The translations under genes were made by a program, and so were the position numbers. DNA of 64,000 nucleotides, taken from contig NW_020312770.1 of assembly GCF_002999335.1 (NCBI RefSeq), positions 88,824-152,823 on the forward strand, in the 5' to 3' direction. This stretch comes from Cyclospora cayetanensis (lineage: Eukaryota; Apicomplexa; Conoidasida; Eucoccidiorida; Eimeriidae). The stretch's first letter is position 1, and each line of letters opens with the position of its first letter. Under the pieces are notes generated by a model. It did no database searches. It saw only the letters and a program-made list of their open reading frames with translations, and had not been told where the DNA came from. Below are positions 1 to 14,200 of the stretch, one piece after another.

Positions 1-1242
1 CAGCGCATCCCAACTTGGTCCTACTTATTGTCCTTGAAAAACAAGTCCAAAATGCAGCTGCATTGCTTCATTATTTCCTTGGTATTTGTATTTTTGAAGC
101 AACTTGCACAGCTGTGGCTCAGATAGTACGGCGTTTTAGGTAGCGCTGGGCAAGGTACAGGCCGTTGGTTTTTGGTCGTCACCGCGTGCCCGAGCTGTCT
201 TCCGCGGGCATTGATGTGTGTATGGTGTCTCAACAAAGCATGAGCGCTGCTGAAGTCTTTTCAGTGCTATAATGTTCGTTTGTCTATGGGAAGACCTTTT
301 GAAGCAGATGGTATTCGGATCCCCACTAATGGACCGTCCTGCTCTTGCTACGCCGCGGTGCACAGCAGCGCTTTGAGACACAAGCAGGTAACATAGCGTA
401 TCGCCGGTAAAAAGCCTAGAAACTTAAATAATTAAAGGTTTTATCCTAAAGTCGGCATCACAGCCGTTTAAAAACGAAGGCGAAATCCCGCGGAACGGCC
501 GACTGGTGCAGCAGCCTGTAAGGCTCCGCCGACAAACCATCGGCCCAGGGGCCCCAGGCTGGCGGCGCCGAATTCCGTTGGCTATGAAGCGGAGACTTGC
601 ACTGCTCGGTTCACTGCTGTGAACGGGGAGACCCGCAAATTTGGGTGCTTGAAGCGATCTTGTCGACAGCCGATATCAATCTCACTACGCAAAGCTCAGT
701 GTGATTGCACTGGGATATTTGGCAAGCAGCGCGCGAGCGACACCAGTACCTCCCACGTTGTTTGGCCTGCACGACACACTCTAATTAGTTTTGTATGTGA
801 TGTTTGTTTCAAAGGGGTCATACCGATAAAATCTTTGCTCACACTGCTTGCGACCGGCGCATGGACTTCTCGAAGCGGAGTCCATCTTCAGACAGGCGCG
901 GCTCGTCTAAGCTCCTGTTCCTTAGTGTCTACGCTCAAGTGTCTTCGTATTTCCCCTAATCAGGACATGTGTACACGCATTTACCGGGGATTTTGCCTCT
1001 TACCACTTCTATGACCCTCTAATTCGGGCAGGGTTTATCGTCTGGTGCCTTCGAGCCACCAGGAAAGCCTTGGAATAATCCCCTACACAAGAAGCTCGAG
1101 CCGCATGTGAGCTTATATGGCCGGATCGCCGTGGTCTTCCCGCCAAGACGCTGGTCTTGGAGCACCCTTGCAAATGGCGGTGCCATGTAGCAGTCTGTGC
1201 AGCACGCGCAGAAGGGGGTTCCATCCAGCACCCCTATTATCT
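1..1242. other. Left flank, no gene recognised
   Basis: I see no reading frame with protein-like composition, recognisable motif or consistent splice sites in this 1.2 kb. Open frames here are short, overlap on both strands and end at random positions. The right part is presumably the 5' flank of the large modular gene that follows. Confidence 0.5.
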
Positions 1243-2205
1243 ATGAGTCATCGACAGAAGAGCGTACAGCCATTGTCGTGGGCACGTCATGCAAACGGCT
1301 CATGGAAACACACTTTTTACGACCATTTGGCGGCGTTTGCTCTCCTAGTCGCAGTGAGTGTGGCGCTAGCAGTACCTACCACAGCGAAAGTTGAAAATGG
1401 TGAGCGAAGCGGCTGTTACATGCACAGCTGGCCAGGCAAACGCATACCCATATCCACCATGCAGCGACAGGTTTGCGACTGCTGCCATATAAAGGCATAT
1501 AAACCATCAGCATTGGCTGTGCGCATGCTAGTTTGCTCCTTGCTCAGTGATCGTGTCTTCAGAACTTCCTATAGAGCACGTCGTTCCAAGAGCTTTCGAG
1601 GGACATGTACGGACCCCCTATCAACCGCACAAATAATGCGTTGATTAAGGATAGAGAATCTTCAAAGGTTACGATAGGGAATGTTTAAAGAGACACCCAT
1701 GCAGTTTTTGAAGATCCCGCTTATGCTCTCTTGCCGTTGTCCGTTACAGGACGTTTCGTCAAGACCTCCTGCATGGAAGCTCAATTCCCTCTATACACAT
1801 GAGGTTGTTCTAGGAGAAGCGCAATTGATTCCACTCAGCGAAGTCCCCTCTACGAGCCTTGCACAGCTACGGGTACGCACACCCCTATCACTGCTGAGCA
1901 CGGGAGAGTCTACTGTGGCTTCGGAGGGCTCTCAGAAGCAGCCTGGGACACCCATCGAAGCCTCACAGAGATCAGTAGCAAAGGCGTATGGGGAAACGAC
2001 GCAACAGTTGCCCTTGAGCAAGTCTCAAGGGGAAATCAGTCAGGGAGAAACAGCATCAGCTAGCGGCATGCTACAGGAAGCCAGCACACCAACATCAGAT
2101 ACGGTTGATCCACCTGCTGGATCTCTCGGGGCAGAGTCAAGCCAGTCAGATTCTGAATCACTGAAATCATCGACTGCGTCAAACGCGTCTCAGCAGTCAA
2201 GGCAG
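1243..2205 (+). other. Modular gene, block A: N-terminal exons
   Basis: Predicted exons 1243-1353 and 1750-2205. The first begins at an ATG and ends at a strong GTGAGT donor just after a hydrophobic run (LAAFALLVA). The second starts after a TTACAG acceptor and ends at a GTACGC donor; it encodes 152 residues, with its second half rich in Ser, Thr, Gln and Glu, so it is probably a flexible spacer. The first exon is a guess based on matching phase; the second exon is well supported by composition and open length. Confidence 0.5.
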
Positions 2206-5200
2206 GTACGCGCAAGGACACATAATACACATAAGTTTGAAGCAACTCTTGCCACCTTAACAGACTGAACAACAGAGTCCTCTCAACCACTTTTTCACAA
2301 ACCTACCCTAAGTTGTAATCTAAAGGAAGTGCAATCAGGCTGACGCACAGTGTAGTGAAGGACAGCTGTGGATGCGCCCTTCTTCCCAGGGGTATGGCTA
2401 CTCGCAAGGTACTAGCGTTTTGAGCGGTGTAACTCTAACGGTCAATTCCATCATGGTGCAAGGAGGGGAAGTGACTCAAGTTGCAGCCTACAAAAATGGG
2501 GCCGCGGTCGGTGTCTTCAACCTTACAGCAACTACGCCAGCAAAGAAACGGCTTCTTACCGACATATCCGCTATAGCTGAAAATCCAGAGGCGATGTTTG
2601 ACCTGACTTGGACTGCCATTTCTCCTACTTCAGGCGTACTGACGCTTAGGCTAGAAGCGAGCTACAAAGCGGCAGCCAGCAAACCAACCGTGAGAAATCC
2701 AAGAGTATCGTAGGGCTTCACAGCAAAGCGCGGTTATCCAGTAAGCTGAAAACTCTGTCCATGACTCCATAGCGTCTTTGCTAGGTGTCTTGTGCTTCCA
2801 CAGATATCTTTCAACTTTAATTTCAAGCACGTCGTGGGGAGGCGCAGCGTCAGTGACAAAGTAACGGCCAGTATTCCTAAAGAAATGCTGCTGGACTTTT
2901 CCAATATCTCGCACTTCAAAGCGTGGCTGGCTGCCAACTCTCACCCACCGGTCTTGAAGAGCGGAGACGGTTTTCAGATACTAACGATGAAGCTGATACA
3001 GCAATCCAAGAAGCGGAATGAGGTGGCAGGAGAAGCGCAAGCTCTTCGGTGGCTCCAGCAGATTGCTACGAGGAGCGAACCTGTGCTCTCCGTTGCAGGC
3101 GACCTGGAAAGAAACGTAAGGCAGTACTCTTTTCCGGCAAGAGGCAATGCATGCGAAATAAGCTAAAGCAACTACATGAATAAACCGTATGCATGTGGTT
3201 GTATTGAGCTGGCGCCATCTTTTGTATTTTGTTAAACCTTTATCAGGCTGTTATTGAGATCCCTTATTTCGATGATCTGACGTGGCCCGGGCTACTGAAG
3301 CTGGGAACTCTTGTCAGAGATTCTTCAAAAGGCCACGTCCCAGTTGACTCTGTCACCAGCACGATACCAGGGATAAAGACGGCAAAGTTCAATGTGCCGC
3401 CAAGCTGGTTCAGCTTGACGCCAGAGCAGCAATTTAATGAGTGGACTAGCGGGAGGCTACTGGGGAAAACGGGTGTGTCACCCAGCCAGTTGAACGTAAC
3501 TGGTCTTTTCGGACCGCAGTACACCGCTAAAAGTCCACCAATTTTGTTTTTTGATTATGAAGGACAACCTTTAGGCTCCAACAAGCAGCGCGACAGTGTT
3601 TCTCTTTTTGGAACCCGCACGATGCCTGCCGACCACGTACCAGATTATCTGGCAGGACAGCTGTCGCCTGCTGTAAGCATAATACTACATGGATTGACCT
3701 GCGATGGGCTAAATGTGTGTACGATACTCCCTAACAATGCTGGTACAGATCAAGTGGCATGCATACTCATGCCCACTGTGTTTGTCTCCTTACTATCTCA
3801 GATCACTGCCACCCTAGTATTCCCCGGAGGGACTTCCGCCACTCACAATATTAGTCCTGTTCGGCCTTGGCACAAGATCGAGAAAGGATATGCTGGTCTG
3901 CGAGCCACATTGGCTCCAAATGACCCTGAAAAGCAAGGCGCCCTCTTGAGTGTGACAATAAACGGGAAGACCTATCCATTACCTGGAGATTTTGTTGAAA
4001 AATATCCAACGCTACTTCACCTTCTGGCGCACTTGGCTACAGAAGACCCCTCATTCGTGCTGGATAGTGTCAAGCTCAATTTCGGGGCAAGCAATCCACG
4101 ATCAGTAAAGTCTATTTTTGTGTTGGAAACTCCAGAAGGGGTACCCCCATGGTGCATTTTTGAATATCAGGTCCCAATCACCAGGAGGAATACAGTTGTG
4201 ATAAAATCGCTGTTAAAGAAAGCTCGTCGCGCAGCCGAATCACCCGAAGGGTGCAACATTACGAACGCAGCAGGTTTGCGATTTGAAACAATCACAGCCG
4301 CTGCCACAGTAGAGCAGATGAAACCGGAATTCAAGACAAGCAACAAGCAGCAACTTAATTTCAAAGGATCATCAGCAGAGTGCACACGCCTCGGAGCAAT
4401 ATTCACAGCTGCCCATAAACGGGGAGAATCTGTTGCTCTTTTCTTCAGCGCAACAGTAGGCCTTCCTAACCCAGCAAGACCCTGCAAAACCTGCATATCG
4501 CTATACTGAAGTTATCCGCTATTATTCTGTGTACTGATGTCTGTGTGTGTTTTACAGCATTTGCTGAAGACAACAATCGAAATTCCTAGAGATGGCACAG
4601 GAAGGAAGCCTTCCATGCGACGAGCATCTCACAGAGTGCATTTCAGTACACCTGTTCAAAATGCCATTGACGATTTCAGCAAGCTGTTTGCAAAATTCAA
4701 AGTGAAGAACTTGGAATTTCCTTATATACAATCTCCAGGTGGTGTGGAAAAGCCGGCGATGCCTTTTGGGACTCTTCCAGAGTCTTGGTATCATCGGAAT
4801 CCAAAAACAAGCAAAATTATTTGGCACTCCAAGGTGCGCAGGTATCGGGTTGGGCGATGATTCTTTAGTGTACTTCGGCAGCCACTGTGTATTTTTGAGC
4901 TGGTGCGCGGCACACCAAATTGGGGCTGCACATGTAACTGTTCTGCTTCAGTTTCCTATTCTTCGCGAAGATGACACGTTCACTGATGGTCAAGGGCTAC
5001 ATGCGACAAGGAAAGAGCTCAATATCCCGCTGCATCCTGGAGCTATGTCTCTAGCTGGCCCCTTCGGGGCTATTCATGACTGGCTGCACCATCATATTCC
5101 AAACCTGCAACTTCCTGTGAATCTGGAGAACATGCAACCGGAGGAGCGCAATGCGCTTTTTACAAAGATCATACTCGAAGCCCATGACGGAAAAAAAATC

Positions 5201-8200
5201 AGGCTCTCGGATATCCTTAAGCCCCTTACTCACACGCCGAATTGGAAAAGTTTCAACCCTGATGATTACACACTGCTATACGAAATCTTAAGAATACCAG
5301 TCAAAAATATGTTTATCGAGGTAGGAAGGCGTAAGGCTACAGATGAGTATAGTTTGTGACTGAGCTTTTCAGAATGCAACGATTTAAAATCCTGGGGGTA
5401 TTTTTATGTGAATTTTTAAAATCAGGGTGGCATCGAATTCGTTATCACAACTCCGGAGGGCGGTCAAGTATCGCACATCGTTCCGGTTCGTCCTGGAGAA
5501 TCTTGGGATCAGGCAGCAAATAGCTTTTTCTTCACATATCCTCAATATGACAAAATAAAAACGAAGCTTAGATTGTTTGATGGCGAGGGAAATCCGATTG
5601 TCCTCTCCCCAGAGTCCTCTGTGTATGTGGGGGTCAAGGAAGCCATCGAACAGAAGCGCAGGGTAAGGAATCAATAGTTTGATTATCGCGTCTGTGGTCA
5701 TAAGCAATGGGCCACTGAGTTTGTGTGCAAACCAGTAGGTTGGGTATTAGTGCTACCTTTCCTATGAGGGTGTTTCAAACGTATCCCGCCTACTTCCTTA
5801 AGTGCTTTCATGTGGAGGCAGACGCAGCGGTGTTGCTGTTAGATGCCACTAGGTATGTTCGTTTGTGCACCGTTTTACCACAGGGCCTCCAAATAACGCT
5901 AGACACGCCTATGGGAAAGTTTGTAGCATGTTACCGCCAGGATCCGGAAAACAACAAGTGCCTCGTGGTCTCAATGCATACAGTTTTCTGCGGAAAGATA
6001 AAGGGAATTTCACACCGAGCTAAAAGTTGGGAGGAGCAATGCAGCGCGGCTACTGTAAGCTACATAAAATCGCAGTTCTCCTAATTAATAACTCGAAAGC
6101 CGTAGGAGGCAGTTCTTGTTATTTGGTCCTGACGCTGCCGCTGCTGCAGATGAGAAGCACAAGCGTGCAGGAAGTCCAGCGGTTTATCAACGAATTATTA
6201 CGGGGAGCTGATATCGTCAGGCCAGTTAGGCTTCGGGACCTACTGTCGATCGTTAGGAAACATATTGCCCAAATCCGGCCAGATCTCATTGCGCAGTTGA
6301 ACCTACCGGATCCAGCTACCTCCCAAAGAGAAATCGCGAAGCTTAAAGCCCAGATCGATGTATTGAAAGCGAAGGCAAACAAAACTGCCGTCGACTACGA
6401 TGCTATACAGGGACTCAGGCACCAGATCAAATCGATACTAGCAAGAGAAAATAAATGGGCGGTTCCATCGGTGCTTTCGTTCTCTCACATCAGGCATAAA
6501 GGAGCTGAGAAAGACTTTGACGTATCGTTACAGAGTTCTGAATTTAGGCTAGCTGATGAATTTTGGAAAGTATATCATCATGCCACACGACAGTCTCAGA
6601 ACGCTGCGATGCTTGACTTTGCAAACGTCTACAATATTACATTCCGCGTACTGGTAAGTTGCGTTCCGCAGTAGCAGAAGCTGATATCCCAAAACAATCT
6701 CAATTTCTATTTGCTATCAGATAATGTTTTCGTCTTGCGTGTCATAGGGAATGGAGGAACGCGTAGAGGAGAAAAAGCGTACCAAGCAAAAGATAAAAGC
6801 AGAAAAGCAAGCGGAGCGGCATGTGAGAGACGTTAATGTGAAGGTGAAGCTTGTGTTTGACGTTGAAAATGACGAAGCGTTTTCCGACAGCGGTATTGTC
6901 ATCAGTCTTCCCTCAGATTTTGCTACTGGTCTAAATATCGGAGGAAAACGCAAAGTTGCACAACAATTGTCAAAAATGTATGGCATTCCAAAGGCTTATT
7001 TTACGTTTGACGGATACCCACGCGTTGTAATCGACCCAGCCAAAAGCGAGCTGCCAGTTCTAAAAGTTGCACTTCAAGCACTTTGCCTACGCAATGACGG
7101 CAAAATCGGTGTACGGCCAGCCGAGCTGGCACAGGTGCTAATCGAAAAAGGAGGCTATGGAAACAAAGATTACATCTTATTGCATGCGGCCGCCGGGGAA
7201 AAGCTGAGAGTGTCGGTAGAAAACGCTCGTCAAATCGCTCCAGAAAAGGCGCGAATGTTCATGTTCGCGGTGAGCATTCATTTAAGTCGGCTTGCCTCTT
7301 CCACATTGATAGTGAGACTTCCCAAAATGACTGTTTAGCACTGATCTTACGTGAACGCTGATAGTGGGTGTGCTTATTTTCAGTGGAAGCGTAAACTGTC
7401 AGATATTACATCGGCCGCAGAGGGAAAAGCAAAAGAAAAGGCAAAAGCTGCCGCGGGAGAGGTAGGCCAAGCTCAAGTCGTGCAAGCAGAGGTCTGGCTG
7501 ATAACAGCCCAAGCACATGACAGCTAGCGTTGTGCATTCCGTTTGAAAATGCACAAGGTCTTCTATAATTGGAGTAACTGCTGCCTGTTGCTTTTGGTGT
7601 TTTGCAGAAAACTCTCTTTTTTTCTGTCAATGTAAGTCTGTAGACTGCTCACTATTTAACAGAATGCCGGCGGCCAAGCCAATGCGAAGGATATAAAATG
7701 ACAGTTGCGTAATCTAGCTCATTTGACCCTTGTGCGAAATTCACAGGTTGCCGAACCTGCCAAGTGGATGGAGATTCTCGGACCTTGGCTATCGCGAATG
7801 CGAGGTTTTGGAACTCTAGCAGACACAAAAATCCAGCTCATTGTTCACAACGATAAGGCAGCTACAAAGAGCGATAGAATAAGTAAATGCCGTATTTCAA
7901 CCTTTGAGGAGCTTCTGGAGTACATTAATGACATGCAGCAGCTGCTGAAAGTGTGCCCAGGGCTTTTGATGGCTGTTACTAGCGGACAGCCATTTTCTTT
8001 CGATCTCGGAATCCGAAGTCCACCACCCTCAGTAAGACAGCGCTATAAAATATAACCAAGGTTGACCCTGATAATTTTTGTCGTTGGAGGCATTGAGATT
8101 TATATTGTTAACATTCATTCGTGGTATGATGTACAACAGGGCTTTCGACTGTGGAACCGTGCTCATGGAGACCCTGGGAAGAACCAAAGATATCTGGAAC

Positions 8201-11200
8201 GCCTTACAGTTGCGCTGTCAAAAGTACCATCTGACTCCAAGATACAGTGGAAGTTTTCCAAGCACGGTGGAGGCATGACGTCTGATCAGATTGAAAAGAT
8301 CAAAGTTCTTCTGCAAGGCAACAAGCCTAGGGATGCTGCACTAGTTAGAGAGATTTTAGCGATTTTGGGAGTTCCTGCAGACGACATCGAAAGGCTAACT
8401 GGAAGGTTGAATATCTTGATAACGCACGAGGTGGGAGTGGCGACCCGCTTGTATGCCCGCAGTTCTGGCGAAATTCAGCCTGAAATGCGCTTCCTGTAAT
8501 CCATTAGAAAACGAAGCATGTCATGTTTTTGCTCTCGTGTCAAATTGTCCTGTATTGTGTAGTCTTTTGTTGTGCTCCTGTTCTGCAGCCCACTGACCAA
8601 GACAAGGTGCTGCTGGTAAGGTCCATAACCCGTATGAAAGCTTGTGTATGCATTCGTTGGTTCTGCCAATTTTTGTCATGTTCGGCTGGTGAATCCTGTG
8701 TGCGTGGCGTATGCAGCGTGAAGGCATGGTTACGGTGAGGCTGCCTCCCTATTCTTGTAGATCGAGCCTAACGCGCTCTAGTTTGACTCTAATAAAGTAA
8801 CCCGCAACAGCATTATGCTTTCATTTGTACCTCCTGTGCTTTCTAATTCAGCTTGACATTGCAAGGGCGGACGGCCCACGAATCATAAGAAATATCTCAG
8901 CTCATGCTGACCCCAAAACACCATTGCAAATCGGTCTTCTAGATGGCGATTTTTCGCTGTCCTACAGCTTCTATAGCCCTACAAAGCAAATTAGCGGCCA
9001 ACCCTGCGGCATCCGCTCTGCACAAGACTTCCAAAACCTGACGTGGGAAACGGCGGTTGGATGGTGTAATTTAACCTTCGACGAACTGAAGAGCCACTCA
9101 CCTGCATTTGCTTGGATAGAAGGCGTTCAAATGGCTATGTATCCACCATCCCAACCTGTGAGAATCGGAAGAGCATCTACCACCTACCCTTAATTGTTTC
9201 CCCTTCGGCGTTCCCATAATAATACGTGGATTTTATCTGTTTGGAGGAGCTGCGTTGCCTTTTCTCTGACCATAGGGTATACCGGTTGTTTCCTTTCAAA
9301 ACGACACACCGATGGCTTTTACGTACAGACGACCAGCCTCTCCGGTTTCAGGTATCATGCCACAAGACATCTATTTCAACCTTGTTCAACAGCCGGGAGC
9401 TAATGCCCCTGGTGCGACATTTACCCAAAAAATCCCAGAGCCAAGTGGAGGGCTCGGGACTGATATCACTTACTTCGGCCAGAATCCACAACGATGGAGA
9501 GCAAGAATGGATCCCGGAACCGTCACGATGCCTCGCGGCACCTTTGGGGAGTTCAACATTTACCCAGACCCTGAACAACAGGAGGCTGGCAAAGCTTTTG
9601 TAAATCCTATCATCCGTACAATCGAGATTCCAGGGTTTTCCCATGTACCTGAATTAAAAGAAAATTTAAACATTGTCTTCAAACCCAAAACGTCTGTTCC
9701 TATGGGGGGTGAGCTTGTATACATTCAAGCTCCAGCAAGTACTGGACGGTATTATTTCTGCCCTGATCTTACAATTCAACAGTTTATGAGCTTGAAAAGC
9801 AAAGAGGAGGTCTCAAGGCTCTGCAGTAACATTCCTGTTGAGCTTTTGGAGGCAGATTTTCTGGTGTCCACGTTTGCCCCTGTACGTTCCCTATCTACAC
9901 TACACATATCGTGTTGCTGCTGGTCAAGGTTCAGGTAAATATAGTCTAGCACAGTGCGTGGGTTTTACTAAGGAAGGAATGCGAGCTATTCAAAAGGAGA
10001 ATGTCTCTGTTCGAACCTAGGCACTGCTCTTGAGCCCCTCTATTGAAGCTGTTCTCATGTACTGCGGAATGTTCGGGTGCAGGGTTCAAATCCTAACTAC
10101 TCCCTTCCTCGTCCAGCAGTACCGGTAAGAGGCGAAGGCGGCCTCTAATCACCGCTGTACACATTGAAGTTAGCCATGATAGAGCGAAATGCCTATAATG
10201 CCACCATGGAGTATCATGGGATCATTGCTTCGTACTGCGTCTCAGCTCATACTGGTTGATCGACTGAACGTGCCTCGCTACTACACCGTTGCATGGGACG
10301 ACGATATTGACAAATTCGTTGAGCCACTTTTCCAGGAAGGTCACCCCGAAGACCAAGTGGTGTTCACGTTCGCCAACGCGAACCACTGCGTAGCTACCCG
10401 CCCTATGCTCAAGGGGCTAAAAACGTGGTTGGAGTTGGCTCGTTTTTGTTCTGCGATATTTGGTAACAACTATCCAACACAGATTACCGGCGTTATAAAG
10501 GTACGCTTTGTGACCGTTTTTACGCAGTGTAGATGAATTGTGGGGCGCTATCCGAGGGACAGGTCGAGGCACTTTTGCATATATTTTTACACTGTCTGCG
10601 GCACCTTGTTTTCGCAGCCTATTTACTCCCGTCCTCCAGTAAGCTCTACTTGCAATTCCTCGGGAACAGCAAAATGCTGCATAAGTCCAAGCACGAGCGA
10701 GATTGGTCACCGCATAGCTACTGTCTTAAAAATGCATATCGTGGTTGTGTCCCTGTTTTCCAGGTTCGGATTCTCTTGCCAGAGAGCCTGAAGACGTCAT
10801 TCACAAAGATTCACCAGGGACTCTCTCCCGAGAGCATCTTTTCCTATGAGCCCCTGGCACTAGTAATTGACAACATTCTGGCAGGCCAGAAAGCGGGCAT
10901 AACAATTGAGGTTACGCTTGAAATGAATGATGGAACAAAGTTAAAATTCAATCAGATTCCAGAAGAATGGAAAAATGTTACTGCTCCCCAAATTCCGGGT
11001 CTTGTCAGCATTGAGATTAAGGTAATGCTGCTTCTTTTCTATCTGCTCATGATAAGTTTGCTAGGTGAATGGTCATAATGGCAGTGCAGAGCTCCCTTTC
11101 ACAGCAGCTCCATAATCCATGCGCGTGTGTGCAATGTGTACAGCAAGTTCCAAAGCCTACAGGAAGCTCCGGAGTAAGTTGATGCTGCAAGCCGTGTGTT

Positions 11201-14200
11201 GTGAGCGCTCAAGTGACGTAGCTCTCCGTTGGACACAGGCAGCCTCTCCTCTCGATCTTGCGTAATTTGTTCCTGTCTGATCAGGATACAAACTTGGGAA
11301 ACCTGCAGGACCTGCTAAATCAAGGAAACATCAGTCCAAGCATGCCATTCGGGCAGTTCGTGTCAAAGGTTACTGGAGATATTAATAGCGCAACAGGCCT
11401 TGCTTTCCCCTCTGCCAATATTCGGATAGGCGGTCCGCCAAGTCCAGGGGTGCCAATACCCCATTATGAGTTTGAACTGGTACAACCAGAAGCGGTTGGA
11501 GCTGATGGACAGACAGCGAATTTCGGTGTCAGGATACCTCTAGCCCATGGATCAATACCTGACGCATTTCCAATGGGGGAAGTAATTAAAACTCTTCACA
11601 ACCCGCAAGTCACGGTGGTGAGTAGATTTGCTTTGTACCCTTCTCTGGGGCCGCGAAGCGTGAACGAGTAAAAGCAACAAAATATTGATTGCTTTGTATT
11701 GTGTTTGTTTTTTTACAGCATCAACAGCCGGCTGCGCAACATTCAGTAAGCTCTGCTCTTGGTTCGTCAGGGGCTGCACAGAGGAGACGGGGGAGGGGGG
11801 ATGAGGGCTTACGAGCCAGTATGCCTGGTAGAGCGTTGCGCCACATGTTCTCGTATTTGTCTATTAACCAAATTTTCTTATGGTCTGCAGATTACTGTCA
11901 TGGCGGGGTCGAATGTGCCGCTCACCAAGCACAGCCAGAATTTGGACATGTCCTTCAGCGATCTAATTGCTTGGCTAAAGATTCACTTGGGTATCAATGA
12001 TCCAGCGGGTATCCACGTTACTGTGGTCGTTGATGGAACTCCTTATAGAGGGACGTTCACTGGCGAGCAACTTCTTGGACATTCGTTAGGCAGCCTTTTG
12101 GGAATGATCGGAGCTGCCGATTTAACCGATTCTCATTCCCTTGTTTTTATTGTACGTTTTCCCAGGCTTATTAGGCAGCTGTCAATGTCATTGCTCGATT
12201 TCTAGTCCCTTTGTCTGGCTCCTAGGGCTATAAACGATTGGCAATTGCGGGCACATGATCTTACGTGGTGCAGGGACAGCCAGCTCCAGGAGGTACAGCA
12301 CAGCCAGTCTCAGAAGATCAGCGTGTTGTAAGTCAAACACCGTTTATGCTTTGAAGCATCAGATATTTTGATGATGTAGGAATTTGGGTCGGAAACCACA
12401 CACTGAGGGCTTTATTGTATTTGTTAATATCTACCGATTTCTACACTGTCGGACTATTATGCGAAACTAACAGAATTTCATTGTGAACGGATCCATTTAC
12501 GACGATAAACCGGGATCTCCAGTGGACTTTGCAAAGCTACTGCAAATTCGTGTGCCAGGGAAAAAGCAGCCACCTTCAGACTTCGAGTTTACCGTTGCTG
12601 GTCCAGGTGGATCTTCCACGCAGTTAGTTCCGGCAGATATCATGCGCCTCCTGCAAGATGTGGCGGATATGCACGGACATCCCGGAATGTCACTGGTGCT
12701 CTCCTTTCTAAACTCGTTGAAGCAAGTGTCCCAAGTGGCTCCTGGACAAACAATTCGGATTGACACAAAGGTACAAACACAGGATCCTGTCTTTCCGTCG
12801 CTACTTTAGCCGCCCTCAGGTCCACTCTGCAAACACAGTATTCATCTAACATCCGGATAACTTGTGGTGTTTATGTTGTGCGTAACAGAGTCTAGAAGCG
12901 CCGAAATTCGAGGTCAGAAGAAGACTGTGTGTGGCGGTGGAGTATTACGAAAAATCGCTTGCCATTGCGTAACCGAAACGCAGATGCTGCCACGGAAAGT
13001 CGTCTCATGATTCTTACACGTGCCCGCTTCTGCGTTGGTTTGCAGCATCCGGAAGAAGCTATTAACAGTATCTTGAGTACACCGGCTGGACAACTTCCAC
13101 GGGACTCCTACCTGCTGGTATTCACGAGCGAAGGTCCTAGAGGGAGAAGGATAATGGTGCCAATTTCGCCACAAGACAAGAAAAAAACTGTAGCCAAATT
13201 ACTACAACATCTAAATATTGCTCTTCAAACAATTCTTGACCTGAAGATTGTATCCGACGTAAGTTGATAAGGTCGCCCTTTCACTTCACGGTTCAGCCCT
13301 ATCTTGGTCATTGCAAAAGACGTCCACTTCCCCAGGACACAATGTATATTGTGCCTTTCATTGATCATTCACAGCTTGTGTTTGTGAAAATTGTCGCAGC
13401 GTCCAGGAGCACTTCAGGCAGGCTATCCACCGTTTTGAAAGAGATATAAGCTGGTGCTGAGTTCTTGAGTCTAGCCGGGTTCTTCCATTATAGGGCTGTA
13501 TACAGTGTTTTCAAACTCTTCATATCTGTTTTCAGGTAGAAGATGGAGCTCTGAATGTCGGGGTACTGGATAGAACTATCACGATTCCCATTCAAACTCT
13601 CAGCTCAACAGACAGAAGCACCATGGATGAATTTTTATCACAAATGGGTCAGAAGCTCAGCAGCATGCTGCGGAGTGCCCGATTAACATATCAGCATCTT
13701 GTACTTCATACGATTCTTACAAAGGCAGATGGCACCAAAATTTTCGTGGACACGCCGCTTGGTCCTCCGGAAAATGCCGAAAGAATGTTGTCAAGTCTTT
13801 CTCTTTGGTCCTTACTGCCAGACGAGGCCAGGCACGAGAAAATAAAACACATCAATATGCGCATCCAGGTACATGTTTTTGCTTTTCGATTTGTGTGCCA
13901 ATGAATAGCCGTGTGGCCTCACCTTTGCATCATTGGCAGTGGTACTCTCAAGTTTTTCTACAAAGGGTTTCCCTGTTTTGCAATGCATTTCACCAGGCCG
14001 CCACTACCACTTCGTCACGTCCAGCTACGCCTACTCCACCGCCTCAAGGCGGGAACCTCCTTCCTTCCGAGCAGACCTGGGGTGTCATACCTGGGCAACC
14101 TGTGCGCTGTCTGTTAGACATGCCGTCGTTCATCAGGCAGTGCTGCAGTCAGAATATAGTTTATGTTGCGCACTTGCTAATCTAGCACTGCTTTTGTTGT

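Noticed and set aside
1354..1644. Continuation of the open frame after 1353
   Set aside because: The reading frame remains open, but a consensus GTGAGT donor at 1354 gives the phase needed by the next exon and the downstream residues look non-conserved.
7664..7700. Possible extra microexon after the AACAG acceptor near 7663
   Set aside because: The frame reaches a TGA before any GT donor, so it does not fit the phase-0 series.
10083..10124. GGTTCAAATCC resembling a tRNA T-arm
   Set aside because: No matching acceptor stem, D-arm or anticodon arm nearby; the sequence fits a 42 bp microexon with good splice sites.
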